From Parasedimentitalea huanghaiensis (GTDB lineage Bacteria > Pseudomonadota > Alphaproteobacteria > Rhodobacterales > Rhodobacteraceae): a DNA stretch of 64,000 nucleotides. This document shows positions 44,593 through 53,449 of the stretch, in pieces. The notes beneath the pieces are model-generated. The model did no database searches and was not told the DNA's origin. It saw nothing but the letters and a program-made list of their open reading frames with translations. The stretch lies in NCBI RefSeq assembly GCF_009753675.1, contig NZ_WQLV01000006.1:1-64000 (forward strand), read 5' to 3'. Numbering within the stretch: the first letter of the stretch is position 1; every line of letters begins with the position of its first letter. A program made the position numbers and the translations under genes.

Positions 44593-45993
44593 TTACTCGT
44601 CTCCCAACAGGTCTGTCACCTGTCGAGCATCACTTTCAACCTGCGCTGGGGTGTTTAGTTCGGATCCACTCGCAACCACACCCATAGCCTCGAATTTACG
44701 GGCCGAGGGTAGCACCCGCGCCTCCAGCGACCCGACCGCCTTGTTGTAACTGCTGACGGAGGACGACAATGACCGGCCGACCGAGGCCAGATTGTTCGAG
44801 AACGTGACCAGTCGCTTGTACAACTCCTTAGCCGTGTCCTGCACTTCCAGTGCATTCTCGGCCATCTTTTCTTGCTGCCAGCCATAGGCAATGGATTTCA
44901 CCAACGCCATCAGGGTTGTTGGTGTGGCGATCAAAACTTTGTTCTCAAACGCATATTCGATCAGCCCCGGATCCACTTCAGCGGCTGCCGACACAAATGT
45001 CTCGCCGGGGATAAACATCACCACAAAATCCGGCGTCTCACCCAGTGCATTTTGATAGGCCTTTGACGACAGCTGTTTCACATGGGTACGCACATGCCGT
45101 GCATGACGCGTCAAATGTTCTTGCTGCTGTTCAGGCGTTTCAGCCTCCAGCGCATCCAGATATCCGTCCAATGGGGTCTTGGCATCCACCACGATGCTTT
45201 TGCCACCGGGAATGCGCACAATCGCATCCGGGCGACGCAACCCGTCATCAGTGCCCAGCGATTTTTCCAGATCATAGTCCACATGCTCGGACATCCCGGC
45301 CATGTCGAACACCTGCCGCAGCTGCATTTCGCCCCAACGTCCCCGCGTTTTGGGGGCGCGCAATGCCTGCACCAACTTACGGGTCTCGCCGCCCAGTGTC
45401 GCCTGCCCGTCGGTCAGCGCCTTCACCTGCTCACGGATTGCCCCATAGGCCTCGGTCCGGGCTTGTTCGATCTCTTTGATCCGGTCGCCAAACTGACCCA
45501 GCTTTTCGTCCAATGGCTTGACCAGACCTTCAATTGCGGCATGGCGCTTGGCCAGGTCCGCATCCGCTGTTTGGGAATGGGTTTTGAACCGCTCGCTGAC
45601 CAGTGACAGAAAGTTCTCGGAGTTTTGTTTGAGCACGCCGGATGCCATTGTCGAAAACTCATGCTTCAACTTCTGGTTCATCTTATCCAGCTCTTCAAGA
45701 CGCACATCATGTTCACTTTTCAATGCGCGTACTTCAGCCTCGGCCTGATGTCGCGCTGCAACCTCGCCATCGCGCAACTGTCGCAGTGCAGCAAGCTCTC
45801 CGTTCAATTCCGGCACCCGGGCTACTTCGCTCTGCATCGAGGCACAGACCTGGCGCAGTTCTATATTTTCGCTCCGAAGGTCTTCGACCACTGCAACTTG
45901 TTTACGGGTCAGCACCCACAAAACGGCAAACAAAACGGTTGCGCCAGCCAAGGCCAAGGCAACCAACGGCCACAAAGAAGGATCTACTTGCAC
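44593..45993 (-). CDS. rmuC: DNA recombination protein RmuC
   Basis: A 466-residue protein: one N-terminal membrane anchor (LVALALAGATVLFAVLWVL), a long coiled coil (about residues 30-190), then the RmuC nuclease-like domain with APKTRGRWGEMQLRQVFDMAGM, VDAKTPLDGYLDALEA and FVVMFIPGETFVSAA. RmuC limits recombination at inverted repeats and is thought to be a nuclease. The start is TTG-free and well placed. No operon partner is evident. Confidence 0.95.
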   Translation of the reverse strand: MQVDPSLWPLVALALAGATVLFAVLWVLTRKQVAVVEDLRSENIELRQVCASMQSEVARVPELNGELAALRQLRDGEVAARHQAEAEVRALKSEHDVRLEELDKMNQKLKHEFSTMASGVLKQNSENFLSLVSERFKTHSQTADADLAKRHAAIEGLVKPLDEKLGQFGDRIKEIEQARTEAYGAIREQVKALTDGQATLGGETRKLVQALRAPKTRGRWGEMQLRQVFDMAGMSEHVDYDLEKSLGTDDGLRRPDAIVRIPGGKSIVVDAKTPLDGYLDALEAETPEQQQEHLTRHARHVRTHVKQLSSKAYQNALGETPDFVVMFIPGETFVSAAAEVDPGLIEYAFENKVLIATPTTLMALVKSIAYGWQQEKMAENALEVQDTAKELYKRLVTFSNNLASVGRSLSSSVSSYNKAVGSLEARVLPSARKFEAMGVVASGSELNTPAQVESDARQVTDLLGDE

Positions 45994-46073
45994 AGGACGG
46001 CTCCCATTTTGTGCCCTAAGGTATCTAAAGTGTTGCTATTCTTCATTAAGGTCTAAGAGCACAAAGTGCCACC

Positions 46074-46319
46074 TCAGTACCGTCCTTCGAGAAACCCCAT
46101 GAACTCAGATTCTGGACAGGGAAAATCTTCAAATTCCATTAGGTCATCCTGAACAATGATGACTTTTTTATCGACATGCCGGATGAAAAAAATCGTATTG
46201 GTGTAGACTTCTACTTTTCCGTCTTTAACTTTGCCACACAGGAGTTTTTTCAAAAGTTTGAGAGGCAAGCCCTCCATTTCAAGGTCTAGTCGGTACAATA
46301 TATGGCTTGGTAATTTCAT
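46074..46319 (-). CDS. AT-rich small hypothetical protein
   Basis: An 81-residue protein beginning MKLPSHILYRLDLEMEGLP, followed by basic residues (LLKKLLCGKVKDGKVEV) and an acidic end (MEFEDFPCPESEFMGFLEG). I recognise no family. Base composition is clearly more AT-rich than the neighbours (rmuC, mutL), and the ribosome site is weak, which suggests an acquired or fast-evolving gene. A small immunity-like or regulatory protein is possible but unsupported. Confidence 0.55.
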   Translation of the reverse strand: MKLPSHILYRLDLEMEGLPLKLLKKLLCGKVKDGKVEVYTNTIFFIRHVDKKVIIVQDDLMEFEDFPCPESEFMGFLEGRY

Positions 46320-46399
46320 GTTTTCAAAATTCTTATTTATAGGGAAACCTGGTTACTAAGAGTTCATCGTTGTTGAAATTAATTCTCAACCGGATTGGA

Positions 46400-48286
46400 T
46401 CAACTACGTCCAAACAGCCGTTCAATATCGGCCAGTTTCAATTCAACATAGGTAGGGCGGCCATGGTTACACTGGCCAGAATGCGGCGTCGCTTCCATTT
46501 CGCGCAACAGGGCGTTCATCTCTTCGCCGCGCATGCGACGGCCGGACCGAATCGAGCCATGACAGGCCACCCTGCTCAGAATCGCCTCGACCTTGGCCTG
46601 CACCAACTGGCTGCTGCCCTGATCATCCAGCTCGTCCAGAATATCCTTGATCATCGCCTCGGCGTTGACCTCGCCTAAGATTGCAGGCGTCTCGCGCACG
46701 GCGACAGCCCCACCACCAAAGGGTTCGATCCCTAGCCCAAATTTGGCCAGCTCATCCGCCACCTCCAGCAGCTTGGCACTGTCATTGTCGCTCAGCTCGA
46801 CAATCTCAGGTATCAACAAGGCCTGAGCAGCCACGCCATTTTCGGCCATCTGGTTCTTCAGCTTTTCATAGACCAAACGCTCATGCGCGGCATGCTGGTC
46901 AACAATCACCATACCGTCGGCGGTCTGGGCGATGATATAGTTTTCATGCACCTGCCCGCGTGCCGCACCCAGTGGCAGATGCTCCACCCCGGGCGCGGTG
47001 GCCTCTCCCGCATCCGACATGGACCCCGGGGCTTCGACCAGTTGACCGCTATAGCTCTCGGCCAGCTCAGCAAAGCCCAGGCTGGGGGGCAGATCTGCCG
47101 GTCTCTGGGCGGCATAAGATGCGCCGCGTGCACCCATCGAAGGGCGATCCATCTGATAGACCCTTGGCGGCATCCCCTGGGTCTCTGGCGTCATTGAGCC
47201 CAGTGTTGCGCTGCCCACAGTTGTCGACGCACGATGCCCCGCCTCGGCCAATGCGTGGCGTAAGGCGGACACAATCAACCCACGCGCAATACCCGGATCG
47301 CGGAACCGCACTTCGGACTTAGCCGGGTGAACGTTGACGTCCACCATTTCCGGGTCGCAATCGATAAACAGCGCTGCCGCCGGGTGACGATCGCGGCTCA
47401 GGAAATCAAAATAGGCGCCGCGCAATGCACCCTGCAACATCTTGTCTTTCACCGGACGGGTGTTGACGAACAAGAACTGCGCCACGGCTGCACCGCGTGA
47501 ATAGGTCGGCAACGCCGCATAGCCATACAGCCGGATGCCATCACGGGCGGCGTCAATTTTCAGCGCGTTCTCGGCAAACTCGCGCCCCAACACCGACGCC
47601 AGCCGCCCATGCAGCGCATCAAACAGATCACCACTCAGCGGATCAGCGCGAAACGTCACCCGCCCCTGTCCACCGCCCGAGACATCGCGCAGGGTGAAGC
47701 CAATCGAGGGTTCCGCCATCGCCAGCCGCTTGATCACATCCGAAATCGCCTGCGATTCTGCCCGGTCCGTTCGCATGAACTTCAACCGTGCCGGAGTGGC
47801 GTAGAACAGATCTGACAGTTCCACCACCGTGCCGGATCGCAGCGCGGCCGGTCGTACCGGTTCTATCTTGCCGCCTGCTACCTTGATCATTGCCGCGTCA
47901 TGTCCTTCGGCGCGACTGGTGATGTTAAGCCGTCCCACCGCCCCCAAACTCGGCAACGCCTCACCGCGGAAACCGAAGGTGTGGATGTTCAAAAGGTCTG
48001 ATCCGTCAATTTTGGAGGTCGCATGACGCGACAGGGCCAGTGGTAGATCATCGGGCGACATGCCGCAGCCATCATCGGTGATGCGGATCAGGGTTTTGCC
48101 GCCATCCGCTATCTCAATACCGATCCGGGTTGCACCCGCATCAATGGCGTTTTCCACCAGTTCCTTAACCGCAGAGGCCGGCCGTTCCACCACCTCACCC
48201 GCCGCAATCCGGTTGATGGCGGCGTCGTCCAACTGACGAATGACAGGACGTTCACTGTCGCTGATATGGGGGTCTGGCGTATTCAT
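46400..48286 (-). CDS. mutL: DNA mismatch repair protein MutL
   Basis: A 628-residue protein. The N-terminal GHKL ATPase motifs are intact: KELVENAIDAGATRI, ITDDGCGM and HTFGFRGEALPSLGAV. The C-terminal domain carries VDQHAAHERLVYEKLK, matching the DQHA-x2-E-x4-E endonuclease motif, so this MutL should nick DNA itself as in organisms without MutH, and unlike the E. coli protein. Length is typical for alphaproteobacteria. Confidence 0.97.
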   Translation of the reverse strand: MNTPDPHISDSERPVIRQLDDAAINRIAAGEVVERPASAVKELVENAIDAGATRIGIEIADGGKTLIRITDDGCGMSPDDLPLALSRHATSKIDGSDLLNIHTFGFRGEALPSLGAVGRLNITSRAEGHDAAMIKVAGGKIEPVRPAALRSGTVVELSDLFYATPARLKFMRTDRAESQAISDVIKRLAMAEPSIGFTLRDVSGGGQGRVTFRADPLSGDLFDALHGRLASVLGREFAENALKIDAARDGIRLYGYAALPTYSRGAAVAQFLFVNTRPVKDKMLQGALRGAYFDFLSRDRHPAAALFIDCDPEMVDVNVHPAKSEVRFRDPGIARGLIVSALRHALAEAGHRASTTVGSATLGSMTPETQGMPPRVYQMDRPSMGARGASYAAQRPADLPPSLGFAELAESYSGQLVEAPGSMSDAGEATAPGVEHLPLGAARGQVHENYIIAQTADGMVIVDQHAAHERLVYEKLKNQMAENGVAAQALLIPEIVELSDNDSAKLLEVADELAKFGLGIEPFGGGAVAVRETPAILGEVNAEAMIKDILDELDDQGSSQLVQAKVEAILSRVACHGSIRSGRRMRGEEMNALLREMEATPHSGQCNHGRPTYVELKLADIERLFGRS

Positions 48287-48340
48287 ACCGCTAAATTTAG
48301 CAGAGGTGTGAGATTCTACCAGCCCAATAGAAGCCCGTGC

Positions 48341-49270
48341 CTACACGCCAACTGGTGCACCGCTGCGGGTTCGACACGGACCAAACCGCGCCGCGGCAGC
48401 CAGAATAACGCCGGATACCGTGGCGATCATCCCCGCAGCGCTAACGGCATCTTGCGCGCCCAGCCATAGGGGGCCGTAGCCAGCCAGTACATACCCAAAA
48501 ACGGCAGACAGCACCGCAAAACCAACGCTCCACGCGACTTGGCCTTCCAGTTGGTTCGACATCATGCGCGCCGCTGCCGGTGGACAGATGAACATGGCAA
48601 TCACGATGATGGACCCCACCGCATCAAAAGCAGCCACAGCAGCTACCGCTGCGGTGATCACCAGTGCCAACCCCAGCAGGTTGGTACGGATCCCCAGAGT
48701 GCGGGCAAAGCCCTCGTCAAAGGTCGAAATTTTCAACACGCGCCAAAACATCGCAATGAAGAGCGTGACCGCCAACAGCGTCAGCGCCATACGTGGCAGC
48801 TCGACCGGCAAATGCGCCAGCGCTTGCACGTCTAAAAGTGACGACCAACCCACGGCATCCAACCAGATCAGGCTTTCCAGATTACCATACAGTGCGTGTT
48901 CCACATCCAGATGCACTGACGATGTATCGGTTTGTTCCAGCAACAACACTCCGCCAGCAAACATAGTGGTGAACACCACACCCATTGCAGCGCCGGGTTC
49001 GATCCGGCCCAAACGGCGGATTGCCTCGATCAGCACCACGGCAACCACCGCCGCGCCAGCAGCACCCAGCATCATTGGTGCGGCCGAAATCGCTCCGGTC
49101 AGTAGGAACGCGACCACGATGCCCGGCAACACCACATGGCTGATGGCGTCGCCAATCAGCGCCTGTTTCCGCAGCAACAGGAAATTCCCCGGCAGCGCGC
49201 AAGCCACAGCAGCAAAGATGCCGATCAGTAGCGGGGTCAGCGACAGGGGGACGAACTCTTCACCGCTCAT
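48341..49270 (-). CDS. Mn/Zn-type ABC transporter permease (second)
   Basis: A 309-residue ABC-3 family permease with about nine helices and the family segment KQALIGDAISHVVLPGI near residue 33. Its ATG overlaps the stop of the upstream permease gene (ATGA). With that permease it forms the membrane pore of a metal importer of the SitABCD/MntABCD layout. It is the last gene of the four-gene operon. Confidence 0.93.
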   Translation of the reverse strand: MSGEEFVPLSLTPLLIGIFAAVACALPGNFLLLRKQALIGDAISHVVLPGIVVAFLLTGAISAAPMMLGAAGAAVVAVVLIEAIRRLGRIEPGAAMGVVFTTMFAGGVLLLEQTDTSSVHLDVEHALYGNLESLIWLDAVGWSSLLDVQALAHLPVELPRMALTLLAVTLFIAMFWRVLKISTFDEGFARTLGIRTNLLGLALVITAAVAAVAAFDAVGSIIVIAMFICPPAAARMMSNQLEGQVAWSVGFAVLSAVFGYVLAGYGPLWLGAQDAVSAAGMIATVSGVILAAAARFGPCRTRSGAPVGV

Positions 49271-50472
49271 GCCAGAACTTCCTTTGGGCCGCCAATTTGA
49301 CGGTCGATTTCGGTAATTTGATCTTGGGTCAACACAGATTCGATCTGACGCAACCCGTCATACAGCGCCGCGGCGGCCTCATGCGCCTGATCGCTACGCA
49401 CCACCGCCCAGCGCCGCTCGTCGCGCAGCGCCTTGGCCGCGCGGGCCTTGCCCTTATCTGTGGCAACCCCGTCGGCGCGTACCAGCCCACCGTTGCGCAG
49501 CAGCCGTAAGGTTAGCTTTTCATAAATGGGTTGTCCTTGTGCCAGTGCCAGCAGGCCCTGACGCAGATGCACCCGGCGCTGAAATCTAAAGTGACGCAGT
49601 ACCGCCGCCAGCACGCCCCGATTGGGGGCGAACAGCAGTGAGAACAGGAACAGCGCAAAACTCACCAACACGATGATCGGGCCGGTGGGCAGGTTTGGGG
49701 CCGAAGCCGACATCGCTGCGCCGATATAGGCCGACAGACCACCTGCTAGCCCTGCCAGCAGCACCACATAATCGGATCGCTCGGTCCAGAACCGCGCAGT
49801 CACTGCGGGGATGATCAGCAAGGCCACGATAAGAATCAGACCCACGATCTTGAGACCCACCACGGTAACCGCCATGACCAGCCCCATCATCGCCATGTCG
49901 ATCTTACTGACCGGCAAGCCTCGGGCGGCGGCATATTCAGGATCAAAGGCCACCAGTGTCATCGGACGTCGGATCAGCAGGATCAGCAGCAACGTCACCG
50001 CCCCGCCGACCGCGATTACCATCGCATCGGCCCAGAGCATTCCGGCGGTTGATCCCAACAGAAACCCTTCGAGCCCGGCCTGACGGCCCACACCCAGCGT
50101 TTGGATCACTGTCAGCAGCACAATGCCAAAGCCAAAGAACACTGACAGTACCGACCCAATCGCCGCGTCCTCGGCCAGGCGTGTATTGCGGGTCAGCCAG
50201 TTCAGGCACCACAGTCCAGCACTGGCAGAAGCAGCCGAGCCGAAAAGCAACCCAATCAGATTACGGCCGTCGCCGCCGAAGCTGGCCATAATGAGGAACG
50301 CAATGCAGACCCCCGGCAGGGTGGCGTGCGAGATTGCATCACTTACCAGCGCCCGCTTTCGTAGAAAAAGAAATGTCCCGGTAACGCCTGCGGAAATCCC
50401 AAGCAGAGTCGCACCGATAGCCACCAGCGTGGCGTTGTAACCAAGCTGCAACAGCAGAGCATCAATCAACAT
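49267..50472 (-). CDS. Mn/Zn-type ABC transporter permease with C-terminal winged-helix-like tail
   Basis: A 401-residue protein. Residues 1-280 form an ABC-3 permease (LRKRALVSDAISHATLPGVCI near 32, about eight helices). About 115 extra residues follow, soluble and basic, with GQPIYEKLTLRLLRNGGLVRAD and RWAVVRSDQAHEAAAALYDG, resembling a winged-helix domain. Such tails are seen in some manganese-type permeases and could sense metal or interact with the ATPase. It begins 5 bases after the ATPase gene ends. Confidence 0.9.
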   Translation of the reverse strand: MLIDALLLQLGYNATLVAIGATLLGISAGVTGTFLFLRKRALVSDAISHATLPGVCIAFLIMASFGGDGRNLIGLLFGSAASASAGLWCLNWLTRNTRLAEDAAIGSVLSVFFGFGIVLLTVIQTLGVGRQAGLEGFLLGSTAGMLWADAMVIAVGGAVTLLLILLIRRPMTLVAFDPEYAAARGLPVSKIDMAMMGLVMAVTVVGLKIVGLILIVALLIIPAVTARFWTERSDYVVLLAGLAGGLSAYIGAAMSASAPNLPTGPIIVLVSFALFLFSLLFAPNRGVLAAVLRHFRFQRRVHLRQGLLALAQGQPIYEKLTLRLLRNGGLVRADGVATDKGKARAAKALRDERRWAVVRSDQAHEAAAALYDGLRQIESVLTQDQITEIDRQIGGPKEVLA

Positions 50473-50477
50473 GTTAC

Positions 50478-51281
50478 TTATCCCAGCGCCAGAGCGAGCT
50501 GATCGACCTGTGCCGTTGCCAGACGTCCACCATAGGCCGCCTGTAAAGTTTCAGCAGTAAATGCCTCAGCCACGGTTCCCTCGGCCACTTTGCGGGTGTT
50601 GATCAGGAATACGTTGTCGAAATAATCCGCCACGGTCGCCAGATCGTGATGCACCACCACAACGGTTTTACCAGCTTCACGCAGCGATTTGAGTACGCCG
50701 ATAATGGCTTTCTCGGTCGCAGCATCCACCCCGGCAAAAGGTTCATCCAGCAGGTAAAGGTCAGCACCCTGTGCTAATGCGCGCGCGAGGAATACACGCT
50801 GTTGTTGGCCACCGGACAGTTGGCCAATTTGACGGGTGGCAAAGTCGCCCATGCCCACCCGATCCAGACAGTCCATCGCCTTGGCCTTGTGGTCACCACG
50901 CAAGCGACCCAGCAGACCCAGCTCGCGGTACAGGCCCATCAACACCACGTCGATCACCCGTGTTGGAAAATCCCAGTCCACACTGGCACGTTGCGGTACA
51001 TAGGCAATGCGCGCGCGCTGCGCGTCCAGCGGTTTGCCAAACACCTGAATCTGACCGGATACCGGCGGTACAATGCCCAGCGCAGCCTTGAGCATGGTGG
51101 ATTTACCGGCACCATTGGGACCGATAATCGCCGTCATCTTACCCGCTTCGACCGTCATATCTACTGAGAAGACAGCCGGTTTTTGACCGTAAGAAACCGT
51201 CAAGCCTTGGATTGCCAGTGGACTGTTCTCTGACGCCTGACTTTGTTTCACCTGTCCATCACTGCATGCCAAATCCAACAT
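50478..51281 (-). CDS. Mn/Zn-type ABC transporter ATP-binding protein
   Basis: A 267-residue ATPase with Walker A GPNGAGKST near residue 57, signature LSGGQQQRVFLARAL, Walker B ADLYLLDEPFAGVD and switch His in VVHHDLATVADY. It powers import of a divalent metal with the two adjacent permeases. ATG lies 2 bases after the stop of the binding-protein gene. Confidence 0.95.
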   Translation of the reverse strand: MLDLACSDGQVKQSQASENSPLAIQGLTVSYGQKPAVFSVDMTVEAGKMTAIIGPNGAGKSTMLKAALGIVPPVSGQIQVFGKPLDAQRARIAYVPQRASVDWDFPTRVIDVVLMGLYRELGLLGRLRGDHKAKAMDCLDRVGMGDFATRQIGQLSGGQQQRVFLARALAQGADLYLLDEPFAGVDAATEKAIIGVLKSLREAGKTVVVVHHDLATVADYFDNVFLINTRKVAEGTVAEAFTAETLQAAYGGRLATAQVDQLALALG

Positions 51282-51283
51282 AC

Positions 51284-52252
51284 TCAGGACCCCGCCGACA
51301 GTTTGCCTGCCATACCGCGTTCTGGAACTTCGGCGCCCAGCGCCGCTCCAATGGTTGAAATATTGTGGTCCAGCATGCCGATGTAGGTACCTTCATAGGT
51401 GCCATCGGCCCCCATCGCATCCGAGAACAACTCGCCGCCAACCCGGACTTCGTGTCCCTGCGCGGCAGCCCCCTCGATCAGTGCCCGCATCGAGCGATCC
51501 GAAACAGAGCTTTCGACAAAGACTGCGCTAATCTGACGTTCGACCAGAAGGTTCACCAGTTCTCCGATCCGGTTCAGTCCAGCCTCTGACTGGGTTGAAA
51601 TACCCTGAATGCCCAGAACCTCGAACCCGTAAGACCGGCCAAAATATCCAAAGGCATCATGGGCTGTAACCAGCACCTTATTGTTCTCTGGCACGGTTGC
51701 CAGGACAGCTTCACCATATGCGACCAATTGATCCAGATCGGCCAAGTGAGCCTTCGCATTTGCAGCAAAGGTATCAGCGGCTTCCGGACGTGCATCGGTC
51801 AACGCATTTTGCACTTCGACAACAACCAGCTTCCACAGTACCGGGGTCATCCAGACGTGTGGGTCATATTTATCAGCATAGGTATCGTGGCTGCGCAGCA
51901 TGTCCTTGGGCAGCCCTTCGGCCACTGCAACGACTTGACGCTTACGCTCTAGATCGTGAAAGAAGTCACCCATCTGCGCTTCTAGGTACAGCCCGTGCCA
52001 CAAAACCAGATCGGCGCGGGTCATCGCAACGATGTCTGACCGGGTTTGACGATAGGCATGCGGATCAACACCGGGGCCCATCAAACCGCGCACCTGAACC
52101 AGATCACCGCCAATCTGACGGGCCGCATCTGCAATCATACCCGTGGTCGCTACAATTTTCAGCGGCGCTTCTGCACGCGCAAACCCTGCCGCCAATGGCA
52201 GTGACATCACAATCATCAAGCCCATCAAGGCAACCTGGCGAATCCACATCAT
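51284..52252 (-). CDS. Mn/Zn-type ABC transporter metal-binding protein
   Basis: A 322-residue cluster 9 solute-binding protein with a signal peptide (cleavage near FARAEA). Metal ligands are visible: His in GPGVDPHAYRQT, His in VTAHDAFGYFGRSYG, a Glu in FVESSVSDRS and Asp near the C-terminus. It lacks the His-rich loop of zinc-specific ZnuA, and the GISTQSEAG motif fits the manganese/iron branch (SitA/MntA). Manganese is the best guess. It is first in the operon and has a Fur/Mur-like box upstream. Confidence 0.92.
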   Translation of the reverse strand: MMWIRQVALMGLMIVMSLPLAAGFARAEAPLKIVATTGMIADAARQIGGDLVQVRGLMGPGVDPHAYRQTRSDIVAMTRADLVLWHGLYLEAQMGDFFHDLERKRQVVAVAEGLPKDMLRSHDTYADKYDPHVWMTPVLWKLVVVEVQNALTDARPEAADTFAANAKAHLADLDQLVAYGEAVLATVPENNKVLVTAHDAFGYFGRSYGFEVLGIQGISTQSEAGLNRIGELVNLLVERQISAVFVESSVSDRSMRALIEGAAAQGHEVRVGGELFSDAMGADGTYEGTYIGMLDHNISTIGAALGAEVPERGMAGKLSAGS

Positions 52253-52317
52253 CGAAGTCCTTTTACGATCTTATCTCGAATATATATGAGAACCATTCGC
52301 AACTAAGTCAACGCAAA

Positions 52318-52332
52318 TGCGACTTATTCGCA
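52318..52332. promoter_or_regulatory. Fur/Mur-like box ahead of the metal importer
   Basis: TGCGA-CTTAT-TCGCA is a 15-base inverted repeat 66 bases upstream of the binding-protein ATG, in the region shared with divergent deoC. It resembles the manganese (MUR) boxes found upstream of sit-type operons in alphaproteobacteria, which fits the predicted cargo. A second ATTCGCAA lies at about 52295. Confidence 0.5.
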
Positions 52333-52444
52333 AATAAGAGTTGTTTTTGTCCAAATAGTCAAATTTTTTGTGCGCATCGCGCGCCAGTTGCTTGCGCAAG
52401 GGGCCGCAGTCATGGCACCGTCTCCCCCAAGCTTTCGAGGACGC

Positions 52445-53437
52445 ATGATGGACAGTCAAACAACAGAACGCACCGCGCAGCTGCCGCAGGTGACTGAACC
52501 ACGCAATCCCGGCATGGCGCTGGATCTGGATTGGGTGGCAGGGGTTCAGGCCAATACCTCGGCCATTGAACGCCGCGCCGCCAGCCTGCCCGGTCGGCGC
52601 AGTGTCAAAAAGGACTATCAAGCCGCTTGGTTGCTCAAGGCAATCACCTTGATCGACCTGACCACCCTGTCTGGCGATGATACCGCAGGTCGGGTGCGTC
52701 GTCTGTGCTCCAAGGCGCGCCAACCGGTTCGGACAGAATTGCTCGACGCGCTTGGTGTTGATGGCATCACCACCGGAGCGGTCTGCGTCTATCACGATAT
52801 GATCGCGCCCGCGGTTCAGGCCTTGCAAGGGTCAGGTATTCCTGTTGCGGCTGTTTCAACCGGTTTTCCGGCCGGACTGTCCCCATTTCACCTGCGGCTA
52901 GCCGAAATCGAGGAAAGCGTCAAAGCTGGCGCCGAAGAGATCGATATCGTGATTTCCCGGCGGCACGTACTGACGCAGAACTGGCAGGCGTTGTACGATG
53001 AAATGAAAGCCTTCCGCACGGCCTGCGGCGACGCCCACGTCAAGGCGATCCTTGCCACGGGTGAGCTGGGAACCCTGCGCAACGTCGCCCGTGCTTCGCT
53101 GATCTGCATGATGGCCGGCGCTGATTTCATCAAGACCTCGACCGGCAAGGAAAGCGTCAACGCCACTCTGCCCGTGTCACTGGTGATGATCCGAGCCATC
53201 CGCGACTACTACGAACGCACCGGGTATCGGGTCGGCTACAAACCGGCTGGCGGAATATCCAAGGCCAAGGACTCGCTCGTTTACCTCTCTCTGATCAAAG
53301 AGGAACTGGGCGATCGCTGGTTGATGCCAGATCTGTTCCGCTTTGGTGCCTCATCGCTGCTGGGCGATATCGAACGTCAATTGGAACACCACGTCACCGG
53401 CGCATACTCGGCGGGCTACCGCCACGCGATGGGATAA
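52445..53437 (+). CDS. deoC: deoxyribose-phosphate aldolase
   Basis: A 330-residue class I aldolase that splits 2-deoxyribose 5-phosphate into acetaldehyde and glyceraldehyde 3-phosphate. The catalytic lysines are in HVKAILATGEL and in DFIKTSTGKE (Schiff base). It is longer than E. coli DeoC because of an N-terminal extension of about 70 residues. ATG at 52445 (or 52448) follows GAGGAC. It lies 12 bases upstream of an aldehyde dehydrogenase gene that could oxidise the acetaldehyde. Confidence 0.93.
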   Translation: MMDSQTTERTAQLPQVTEPRNPGMALDLDWVAGVQANTSAIERRAASLPGRRSVKKDYQAAWLLKAITLIDLTTLSGDDTAGRVRRLCSKARQPVRTELLDALGVDGITTGAVCVYHDMIAPAVQALQGSGIPVAAVSTGFPAGLSPFHLRLAEIEESVKAGAEEIDIVISRRHVLTQNWQALYDEMKAFRTACGDAHVKAILATGELGTLRNVARASLICMMAGADFIKTSTGKESVNATLPVSLVMIRAIRDYYERTGYRVGYKPAGGISKAKDSLVYLSLIKEELGDRWLMPDLFRFGASSLLGDIERQLEHHVTGAYSAGYRHAMG

Positions 53438-53449
53438 GGGATCAGAATT

